This document shows positions 1-6,843 of a stretch of 64,000 bases of DNA, piece by piece. Below the pieces are notes generated by a model that saw only the letters and a program-made list of their open reading frames with translations, was not told the DNA's origin and ran no database searches. Every line of letters begins with the position of its first letter. Positions within the stretch are counted from its first letter, which is position 1. Both the position numbers and the translations under genes were made by a program. The stretch is from WHTI01 sp963826105 (GTDB taxonomy: Bacteria > Actinomycetota > CADDZG01 > WHSQ01). The stretch lies in the NCBI GenBank assembly GCA_963826105.1, contig CAWGWA010000006.1:186001-250000 (forward strand). Direction: 5' to 3'.

Positions 1-492
1 CTCTGCGGTCTTGATGTCCCGGCACGCGACCGTCGTCGCCGCCGGAAAGCCGCGGACGATCTCCTTAGCCAGGTTCGGCCCGGTGAGGATCGCGATCGAC
101 GACTCGGTGATTCCGTCAACCTCCTCCTCGAGCACCTCGGACATCCGCTTGCGAGAGTCAACCTCGAGACCCTTGGTGAGACTGACGTAGCGCGGATCTG
201 GCCCGGCGATCTCGGCCACGTCTTTCAGGACGCCGCGGAAGCCGTGGCTCGGGACTCCCATCACGATGACCTCGGCCCCTGTGAGCGCCTCCTCGAGGTC
301 GCTGGTCGCGCGCAGTGACTCGGGGAGTTCGAGGTCGGGAAGGTACTGCGGGTTCTCGTGATACAGGTTGATCGTCTCCGCGAGCTCCGCTCGACGAGCC
401 CACAGAACCGTGTCGAACTCATTCTTGCGCGCCACGAGAGTTGCAGTCGCCGTCCCCCAGGACCCCGCGCCGATGAACGCGACCTTCGTCAC
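1..492 (-). CDS. gpsA: NAD(P)H-dependent glycerol-3-phosphate dehydrogenase, C-terminus cut by window edge
   Basis: This enzyme reduces dihydroxyacetone phosphate to sn-glycerol-3-phosphate, the backbone for phospholipids. Translating the minus strand from a GTG at 492 gives VTKVAFIGAGSWGTATATLVA, the Rossmann GxGxxG nucleotide-binding motif at the extreme N-terminus. Conserved stretches follow: LWARRAEL, VMGVPSHGFRGVL and LTGPNLAKEI, where the Lys of GPNLAKEI belongs to the active site. About 164 of the usual 330 residues are present because the gene runs off position 1. The start overlaps the stop of plsC by 4 bases (GTGA), so the two are translationally coupled. That fits consecutive steps of phosphatidate synthesis. 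Confidence 0.93.
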   Translation of the reverse strand, partial: MTKVAFIGAGSWGTATATLVARKNEFDTVLWARRAELAETINLYHENPQYLPDLELPESLRATSDLEEALTGAEVIVMGVPSHGFRGVLKDVAEIAGPDPRYVSLTKGLEVDSRKRMSEVLEEEVDGITESSIAILTGPNLAKEIVRGFPAATTVACRDIKTAE

Positions 493-1169
493 GCGGCGCC
501 CTTCTGTGGTCGCCGACGATCGGGAACCGCAGGGCGGAGGCTCGACAGAAGGATCCCTATCTCCTCCATCACTTCGGCGCCGACGCGGGTCCAATCGTCG
601 CGGTTGCGATGGTCTCCCTTGAGGACCATCGGCTTCCCCACGCGCACCAGCACATCCTGGCGCGGGGGCCACATGTGCTTCTTGTATCCCTTCGGCCATA
701 TGTTGGCCGTCCCCCACACCGCGGCCGGGATGACGGGCACCTTGGACTCGAGTGCCATCCGCGCTAAGCCCGACTTGGGGGTCATCGGGTACAGATCGGG
801 ATCCGTGGTGATGGTCCCTTCGGGGAAGACGACAACGACCTCTCCGCGTTTCAAGGCGTCGATCGCATGGTCGAGCGCCATCGGTGCCTCGCGCGTCCCA
901 CGCTTGACTTCGATCTGTTCGGCGCCTCGGAGGATCCATCCGACCCGCTTGTCTTGGAACAGCTCAGACTTGCCAAGGAATCGTGGGCGTCGCCCGGCCT
1001 TATCGACCGCGTACGCGGCCGCGAACGGATCGAGGAACGCGATGTGATTGAAGGCGACGATGACAGGGCCTTCCTTCGGGATGTTCTCGAGCCCTTCGAA
1101 GTGGCAGCGGAACCAGAACTTGAGCCAGGGAAGGACGATCCCCTTGGCTAGTCCATAGGTCCGAACCAT
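489..1169 (-). CDS. plsC: 1-acyl-sn-glycerol-3-phosphate acyltransferase (PlsC family)
   Basis: This membrane-associated acyltransferase acylates lysophosphatidic acid to phosphatidic acid. The LPLAT signature motifs are present: NHIAFLD (HX4D catalytic dyad) near residue 36 and FPEGT near residue 100. The protein is about 226 residues, normal for the family. I start at the ATG at 1169 (MVRTYGLAKGIVLPW) because a purine-rich GGGGGCGGGGA run precedes it. A longer frame to 1274 adds a low-complexity Ser-rich N-terminus that looks non-coding. The gene is the upstream member of a plsC-gpsA pair and diverges from the phosphoesterase at 1252. Whether it prefers lysophosphatidate or another lyso-lipid cannot be told from sequence. 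Confidence 0.9.
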   Translation of the reverse strand: MVRTYGLAKGIVLPWLKFWFRCHFEGLENIPKEGPVIVAFNHIAFLDPFAAAYAVDKAGRRPRFLGKSELFQDKRVGWILRGAEQIEVKRGTREAPMALDHAIDALKRGEVVVVFPEGTITTDPDLYPMTPKSGLARMALESKVPVIPAAVWGTANIWPKGYKKHMWPPRQDVLVRVGKPMVLKGDHRNRDDWTRVGAEVMEEIGILLSSLRPAVPDRRRPQKGAA

Positions 1170-1251
1170 CGAGTCCCCGCCCCCTGATCGAAAGTCGCTG
1201 GAGTCGGATGTTACAGGCGACGAGGCTGAGGCTGCATCTTCCCGCTCGCCT

Positions 1252-2103
1252 ATGATGCCCCCGGTGAATGGCAATCATCTTGTCGTCGTGCAGATATCCG
1301 ACACGCACTGTGGACATCCCTATTTCGACGGGGAGCTGTTCGACCACGCATTGGATGAGATCCTCGCCATCCAGCCAGATCTCGTGGTCGTAGCCGGCGA
1401 TCTAACCGCCGAGGGATACGCCCCTCAGTTCCGCCAGGCGAAGAAGTACCTCGATCGCCTCGCTGACCTCGAGATGGTCATAATCCCCGGAAACCACGAC
1501 CTCATGAACGTGGGATTCCTCCACTTCCGGGACGCGTTCGGGAAGTCCGAGCGGAACCTTCGGGTTCCGTTCCGCAAGGGTCCCGAGGGCGGTGACGACA
1601 CGTTCGCGACGGTCGTCGCGGTGAACTCATCCAAGCCCGACTTCGCCGAGGGAGAGGTCGGGCACTACCGCTACGACTGGATCCGAAAGTCCTTCTACGA
1701 GTATCCCGACGACTACCGCATCTTCGTCCTCCATCACCACCTCGTCCCACTCCCGGGAACCGGGCGCGAGCGCAACATCGTCTGGGATGCGGGGGACGTC
1801 CTCGCCTTGATGACCGAGCTGGACGTGGACCTCGTGCTGTCGGGGCACAAACACGTTCCCAACGTGTGGCAGTTCGGAGAGATGCTGCTGGTCAACTCGG
1901 GCACCGCGACGAGTTACCGGGTCCGCGGCTACACGCGGCCCTCGTACAACGTCATCGAAGTAGACGACGATCGAGTTCGGATCATCCAGAGGTACCCAGG
2001 GATCGGAGAGATCATCGCCGCCAACTACAAGCGTAACGAGCGCCGGCTGTCTTTGAACCCGCAGCTCGCCGGGATGTTCAACCGAGGAGCTTGGAGCGTA
2101 TGA
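1252..2103 (+). CDS. calcineurin-like metallophosphoesterase
   Basis: All five metal-binding blocks of the calcineurin-like superfamily are visible in order: DTHCG (residues 17-21), GDLTAEG (49-55), GNHD (79-82), HHHLVPLPG (about 163) and GHKH (about 199). The 283-residue length and block spacing resemble the CpdA/Icc 3',5'-cyclic nucleotide phosphodiesterase group, although the substrate is not determined. There is no signal peptide, so it is probably cytosolic. The second GTG at 1264 is an alternative start. It diverges from plsC and runs in the same direction as the small monooxygenase-like gene, with only 16 bases between them, so the two may be co-transcribed. Confidence 0.88.
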   Translation: MMPPVNGNHLVVVQISDTHCGHPYFDGELFDHALDEILAIQPDLVVVAGDLTAEGYAPQFRQAKKYLDRLADLEMVIIPGNHDLMNVGFLHFRDAFGKSERNLRVPFRKGPEGGDDTFATVVAVNSSKPDFAEGEVGHYRYDWIRKSFYEYPDDYRIFVLHHHLVPLPGTGRERNIVWDAGDVLALMTELDVDLVLSGHKHVPNVWQFGEMLLVNSGTATSYRVRGYTRPSYNVIEVDDDRVRIIQRYPGIGEIIAANYKRNERRLSLNPQLAGMFNRGAWSV

Positions 2104-2119
2104 CCCCATGGAGGGAAGC

Positions 2120-2422
2120 ATGATCGTCCGCATCTTCGGAACCGCGATGCACCCGGAGGACATCGAAAACGGGAAAGAGGTCTTCAGGGAACAGGTTCAG
2201 CCCGTCTTCAAGGCCTTCGATGGGTGCCACGGAGTGGACATGTACGTGGGCTTCGAGGAACACAGCGGAGAACTCGTGGAGGTTGCGGCGATCTCGAAGT
2301 GGGATTCGATCGAAGCGATGGAACGCAGTCTTGCATCGAGCGAGTACGAGGTCGCTCTACGCGAACTCCGGAAGCTCTTCGCCCAGGCCCCACTGGTGCG
2401 ACTTTTCGAGTCGATCGACTGA
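2120..2422 (+). CDS. small antibiotic-biosynthesis-monooxygenase-like (ABM fold) protein
   Basis: This is a 100-residue protein with the layout of a dimeric alpha/beta-barrel ABM/NIPSNAP-like domain: an N-terminal strand (MIVRIFGTAM), a helix, a strand centred on GVDMYVGFEE, then EVAAISKWDSIEAMERSLAS, which is typical of the helix following the third strand. I chose the ATG at 2120 because a strong GGAGGG lies five bases upstream; the ATG at 2108 has no such signal. Members of this fold act as quinol monooxygenases, haem-degrading enzymes or have no known function. No catalytic residue can be assigned here. Confidence 0.65.
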   Translation: MIVRIFGTAMHPEDIENGKEVFREQVQPVFKAFDGCHGVDMYVGFEEHSGELVEVAAISKWDSIEAMERSLASSEYEVALRELRKLFAQAPLVRLFESID

Positions 2423-2463
2423 CGGCCACGGCTCCGGCGGCGCCGGAGAGGTACCCTCCGGAC

Positions 2464-3197
2464 GTGGCCTCAGCTTCGTCTTACGATCCGCTCGCTTTCA
2501 TCTACAACACCCATTGGGCTCAACCCGAGCGCCTGATGCTGCCCTTGGATCGCTTCATCCTTCCGGAACTCGACCCCGGAGCAGAGATCCTCGACCTTTG
2601 TTGCGGAACCGGACAGACCGCCGCGATGCTGACCGAGCATGGGTACGAGGTCACCGGCATCGATGGATCCGAATCGATGCTGGTGTTCGCACGGGAGAAC
2701 GCCCCCGATGCTGACTTCATCACGGGCGATGTGCGCACCTTCTCTATGCCGGGCCGATTCGATGCGGTCGTATCCCAGTACGACAGCCTCAATCACATCC
2801 TGAGTGTTGAGGAGCTCCTCACCGTCTTCCGCAACGTCCACGCTGCATTGGTGCCTGGAGGGGTGTTCCTGTTCGACCTCAACACCGAGGAGGGCTATCT
2901 GCAGAGGTGGCGCGCTACTTCGATCGGCCACGTCGAGGACGACCACGCGTACATCACGCACCCGGCCTACGACCGCGAAGACGCGGACGGGCTCGTACAA
3001 CGTGGCGATGTTCTTCCTGAAGGATGGAGTCTGGGAGAGGACGGACGCAACGCTCCTGGCACGCTGCCATTCGGAGGAGGAGGTCCTGGGCTCCTTGGAG
3101 GCCGCCGGTTTCAGCGACCGGAAGGTCTATGGCGCCGAGAGTGATCTCGGGATGGAGGCCCCGGGCCGGAACTTCTACTTCGCGGCGGAAGGGCTGA
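2464..3197 (+). CDS. class I SAM-dependent methyltransferase, broken by a frame shift
   Basis: The SAM-binding motif I is clear (EILDLCCGTGQTAAML), followed by the acidic end of strand 2 (VTGIDGSESML), ADFITGDVRTF and the post-I block FDAVVSQYDSLNHI. The reading frame opens at GTG 2464. After EDADG it continues in the +1 frame as SYNVAMFFLKDGVWERTDA, reaching GRNFYFA near 3184. Removing one G from the GGG at 2989-2991 restores a continuous protein of about 240 residues. The true end is uncertain: without another change the frame runs to 3367 across the convergent FrhB-like gene, and a TGA at 3195-3197 would give a typical length. The substrate is unknown. Confidence 0.75.
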
Positions 3198-4389
3198 GCC
3201 TCGGCGGCTTTAGCCGCTTTCGCGGCGGCCTTCTCGGCAGCCTTCTCAGCTTCGTACTCGTAGGCCGCGTCGATGGCCTGTTGAGTCGGGTAGGCGGCGG
3301 CGGCATGCGGATCCCACGGCTTGGCCCTGATCCGCTGCTTGGTCGCCAGCCGTTCGAGGACCTTTAGCGCGTTGGGCTCCTCCTCCGCGTCGACGAAGCT
3401 CGACGATCCCCGCCGCAACGGCCCTCTCGAGGAAGTCCTTGCCCCTTTCGGTTCGAACCATGACCAGCGTCCAGCCCTCCATCCCGAGTCCACCGCACGA
3501 TAGATCGGCGTGCTCGGCCGAGAAGTCGGGGCAGTGGTGGCACCACTCGTTGGCCGTGGGGCGAGCATGTTTGAGTGGGTAGCGGACCTCGCTCCCGTCT
3601 TTCATTGTGATGAAGACATCACCTTTGACGTTGACCTTGACGATGTCGTCAAGGTTCAGGCCCAGCTCACCCTGGAGTTTGCCGACGACGAATGCGTCGT
3701 AGTCGAACGTCTCGGTGCACATCAAGCCGATGATGAGCTTCACCGGTCGGGTCCAACGCTTGATCCCCTCCGCGGCGAGATTCCTCACCGCAGTCGATTC
3801 GCACGACACCCCGACGATCGCCACGTTCTTGAGCTTCTTCTCAGCCGCCTTCTTAAGCCCCAGTGGTGTGGCGCAGTAGGTGTAGCGGGAGCCTGCCGCG
3901 GCCAGCAACTCTTCTTTGTTCGTGACCACGCGGGGTTCGTCGAGCCACGGGACGCTGGCCGACGGAGCGGCGACGACCGCCCCGTCCAGTTCGCCTTCCT
4001 CGAGTGCCCATCCAAGCAGCGCCGAGACCGCTCCCCCATCCTGAACCTTGTCCAGCATGCCCTTCTCGGTCGTGCGCGACGAGCGTCTTGTAGAAGTACT
4101 TCCCGTAGATCTCGTCGACCTGGCGGCGTCGCCCGTAGATCAGCTCCTCGATGACATCGACCTTGGGATCGAGCCGGAGGCACGCCATCGCGCACAAGGA
4201 GCAGCCCTCTTCACCGTGGACGCAGTTGTCGAATGGCGAGTTGGGATCGGTCTGGATCGGATCGAAGTCCTGGAGCTCGAGCACCTTGTGAGGGCAAGCG
4301 ACGATGCACGCCGAGCATCCGCAGCAGATCTCGGTGGAGATGACCTCTTCGTAGAGGTGTTTCCAGTGCTTCCGCTCACTTACGGCCAT
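3175..4389 (-). CDS. coenzyme F420 hydrogenase/dehydrogenase beta-subunit-like protein (FrhB/FdhB family), two frame breaks
   Basis: This is a flavin and Fe-S protein of the family that exchanges electrons with coenzyme F420. From ATG 4389 (GGGGAAG upstream) it reads MAVSERKHW, then a ferredoxin-type cluster motif CCGCSACIVACP and a second Cys group CVHGEEGCSLCAMAC. The FrhB N and C domains follow (AVSALLGWALEEGELDGAVV; VAIVGVSCESTAVRNL; HHCPDFSAEHADLSCGG). Frames change near 4076 (before MLDKVQDGG) and near 3399 (VEL to FVDAEEE). The tail is an Ala/Lys/Glu-rich helix (EKAAEKAAAKAAKAAE). The end is approximate: a TAG at 3175 in an adjacent frame or a stop near 2954. It diverges from cofC, an F420 biosynthesis gene, which supports an F420 role. 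Confidence 0.78.
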
Positions 4390-4487
4390 GCTTCCCCTTC
4401 TGTGCGGTGGCCGCCCGGATATCGGGTCGGCCCGGCAAACGGCTGCATCGGCGCGCCGGGGATGCGGGGCATGGTATCCCGTGACCG

Positions 4488-5121
4488 GTGGACGCCGGAC
4501 TTCTCGCAGTAAAGCGACTCGACATGGCCAAGAGCAGGCTCGCGTCACGATTCTCGGATCGGGACCGCCTCTCGATAGCCGCTGCACTCTTCGAAGATGC
4601 CCTCAATCTATGTCGTGAGACCAAACATCTCCGGTGGTGGATCGTCAGTGACGATCAGGATGTCGTCGACCGCGCCAGGACGCAGGGATTCGAGGCGATG
4701 AGGGACGACGGAACCGGTCTCAACGACGCGATCACGACCGCAGCGCGCGCCTCTGACCGAACTGGATGCGTCATCAGTGACCCTTCTGCCCTGCGATATC
4801 CCCCTGGCCACCCCCGAGGACCTCCTCGACATCACGGATACCGGGGAACTCTCCGACATCGTGGTCGTCCCATCGGAAGGAGACGGCGGGACCAACGCTC
4901 TCTACCTCCGGCCACCCGAAGTGATCGCTCCCCTATTCGGACCCGGGAGCCTCGCTCGCCATGTCCACGCGGCAGAGCTTGCAGGCCTGCGCTGCTCGGT
5001 GCTTCCCCTGGAACGCCTGGAACTCGACCTCGACACCCCGACCGACATCGATCGGTTCCTGCGCGCCGATCCACCGGCCACGCTGAAAACCGCGGAGTTA
5101 CTTCGGAAGCTGACCACCTAA
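4488..5121 (+). CDS. cofC: 2-phospho-L-lactate / phosphoenolpyruvate guanylyltransferase (CofC/FbiD), frame-shifted
   Basis: CofC/FbiD activates phospholactate or phosphoenolpyruvate with GTP, an early step of coenzyme F420 assembly. The N-terminal half reads VKRLDMAKSRLASRFSDRDR, the nucleotidyltransferase loop with its conserved Lys and Arg, followed by DQDVVDRARTQGFEAM and DDGTGLNDAI. The second half is in the +1 frame: VTLLPCDIPLATPEDLL (the acidic metal site), then DGGTNALYLRPP and LDLDTPTDIDRFL. The break lies between about 4745 and 4776. Joined length is about 210 residues, normal for the family. The likely real start is an in-frame codon at or just before 4497. It diverges from the FrhB-like gene and its stop overlaps the convergent HNH gene by 3 bases. 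Confidence 0.82.
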
Positions 5122-6251
5122 GTTCCTGCGAGTACCAGTTCCTGTTGTGGTTCGGGTTCGGGGTCGAACCATTCCTGAGGTGGTCCGGGAGGATCCGGTC
5201 CGGGTGCGTATTCGCTCCCGTTCGGCCGGAACCACCGCGCGGTACCGGGAGCTGATCCCAACTCCACCCTCCATCTGTGCTCGTGGACCAGCTTGTGATG
5301 GAAGTGGCACACGAGCAGCAGGTTGTCGATGTTGGTCAGTCCGCCTTCGATCCACCACTCGATGTGGTGCGCCTGGACGAAGCGCTTGTGCTCGCACCCG
5401 GGAAAGGTGCAGCACTTGTCCCGGTGACGCAAGAGACGCATCAACCTGGCGGGCACGTTGCGAGAGATGCGGTCGATCCCGACCGGCTGGCCACCTTCAT
5501 GCAGCACGGTCTGGAGACTGCAGTCGCACAGCAATCGTTCCAGGATCGCCGGGTGGATGGCCCCTCCGCCTTCGAGCTCGAGGTGCTTGTCGCGTTGGGG
5601 CTCAGGGTCTCGAGATCGGCGTGGACGATGACCGTGGCCCGGTCCCGGATCGCCGTCCTCGGCGAGCTGCTGCTTGGCGAGGAGCACCAGCGCATCGGCT
5701 CGCCGTTCTTCGATATCTCCGTAGTCCTCGGGCGAAACCGCGAGCCGCTCCGCGATGCGGTCGAGCGCCTTGGCGACCGACGCTCCCTCGGCCGCCGGCA
5801 ACCGACCCGAGAGTCCCCAGGACCGCTCCGCCCTCTTCCCACCAATAGGAGACCGAGCGGGTCTTGTCGATCGTTTGAGCGTCTTCGAGCGACGGCTTGG
5901 TTTCGAGATCGGCCTTCCACTTGATCTGCCCCCAGGTCTTGCCCTCGGCCCACTCGAGGATGTCTCTCCTCGGTCTCCGGCGTGGCGAAGCGACACAGCT
6001 CGACGACCCGATCGACCTCGACGGTCCCGCCATCTGCAAGCGCCTGGGAGATGAGCGGCAGCTTCGAGATCGCATGCCCGCGCACCGATGTACCGATTGG
6101 CCCGGTAACAGGAGAACCCGTAACGCCCGGCAACCCACTGGGCCATATCCATGCAGCCTTCGGCGGCCCAGACCTCCCGGCGGTCAAGCTCGGCGAAGCC
6201 CTGAAGGCGCCTCAGCCACAACTCACCCGCGCTGACATGGATCGAGTCCAA
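5118..6251 (-). CDS. 13E12-repeat (DUF222) HNH endonuclease family protein, multiple frame breaks
   Basis: The C-terminus shows a complete HNH module: RHRDKCCTFPGCEHKRFVQAH, HHIEWWIEGGLTNIDNLLLVC and HFHHKLVHEHRW, with paired Cys and His ligands. The N-terminal and central parts match the actinobacterial DUF222/13E12 layout (YGFSCYRANRYIGA, ALADGGTVEVDRVVELCRFATPE, RRADALVLLAKQQL). To read it continuously one must switch frame at least five times between about 5600 and 6080, so it is either a decayed copy or hit hard by indel errors. The track start is TTG 6251; homology may extend a few codons upstream. A LexA-type box inside a consensus promoter lies directly upstream (6340-6369), as known for several 13E12 genes in mycobacteria. 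Confidence 0.75.
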   Translation of the reverse strand: MDSIHVSAGELWLRRLQGFAELDRREVWAAEGCMDMAQWVAGRYGFSCYRANRYIGARACDLEAAAHLPGACRWRDRRGRSGRRAVSLRHAGDRGETSSSGPRARPGGRSSGRPISKPSRRSKTLKRSTRPARSPIGGKRAERSWGLSGRLPAAEGASVAKALDRIAERLAVSPEDYGDIEERRADALVLLAKQQLAEDGDPGPGHGHRPRRSRDPEPQRDKHLELEGGGAIHPAILERLLCDCSLQTVLHEGGQPVGIDRISRNVPARLMRLLRHRDKCCTFPGCEHKRFVQAHHIEWWIEGGLTNIDNLLLVCHFHHKLVHEHRWRVELGSAPGTARWFRPNGSEYAPGPDPPGPPQEWFDPEPEPQQELVLAGT

Positions 6252-6339
6252 CTCGAAGATGATCTCTTCGTTCGTTCCACAGCCGCCCGCCCACTGCTCT
6301 GCTCGCCCCCGCCTGGGGTACTGATTGGTAGAGATCTAG

Positions 6340-6369
6340 ACTATAGCGAACATATGTTCCCTATGTCAA
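6340..6369 (-). promoter_or_regulatory. sigma-70-type promoter with LexA (SOS) box in the spacer
   Basis: On the minus strand TTGACA (6369-6364) and TATAGT (6345-6340) are separated by 18 bases. The spacer contains GAACATATGTTC (6348-6359), a perfect palindrome that fits the actinobacterial and Gram-positive LexA box CGAAC-N4-GTTYC. It faces the 13E12 HNH gene, whose start is about 90 bases downstream. DNA damage would be expected to induce it. Confidence 0.75.
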
Positions 6370-6386
6370 GCTATGGGCGGATATCT

Positions 6387-6758
6387 CTAGACCAGATCTT
6401 CGTCCCGGGGCTCGGCAGCGATCTGCTCGGCTCGCTGGACCGCGGCTTGCTCGGCTCGGCCCACGAGCTCCTCGAGGCGGGCAGGGGTGGGAATCTTCAC
6501 ACCGGCGCGTCCACCCAGTGCGGCGGCTGCGGCCAGGGAGCCGGTGGCGAGGATCATGAGCACCACAGGTTGCATGACACCGGGATCGTGACTGCCTCCC
6601 AGGGGCTCGGTCTCGGGTGACCCGAGGGACGCGATCGCATAGGCGACCAGGCCGGCGGCGATGAGGACGAAGAGCAACTGCATGAACCTGATGGTCCGCT
6701 TCTGGCGGCCGTGGGCTACGGGTCCTCGGAAGGCGCCGCCTCCCATGCTTCGTTTCAT
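6387..6758 (-). CDS. small membrane protein of unknown function
   Basis: The 123-residue product has two predicted membrane helices: MQLLFVLIAAGLVAYAIASL (residues 26-45) and VVLMILATGSLAAAAALGG (about 65-83). A charged, Ala/Glu-rich cytoplasmic tail follows (RLEELVGRAEQAAVQRAEQIAAEPRDEDLV) and may form an amphipathic helix or coiled coil. No family is recognised. The start could be ATG 6758, ATG 6746 or ATG 6683; none has a clear ribosome site. It diverges from the G8-domain gene and lies upstream of the SOS-controlled HNH gene on the same strand, with the SOS promoter just inside its 3' flank. Confidence 0.6.
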   Translation of the reverse strand: MKRSMGGGAFRGPVAHGRQKRTIRFMQLLFVLIAAGLVAYAIASLGSPETEPLGGSHDPGVMQPVVLMILATGSLAAAAALGGRAGVKIPTPARLEELVGRAEQAAVQRAEQIAAEPRDEDLV

Positions 6759-6843
6759 ATGCCCAATCTACCGGCCCCTACAGAAGGACTCGACAGATGA
6801 CGATAATGAGGAGTCCAATCGCCCGGGGGGGAAGAGGAACCAC

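Noticed and set aside
5118..6251. The HNH gene as a group II intron or intein endonuclease
   Set aside because: The protein has the DUF222/13E12 domain ahead of the HNH module and its own SOS promoter. No intron RNA or intein splice motifs are present.
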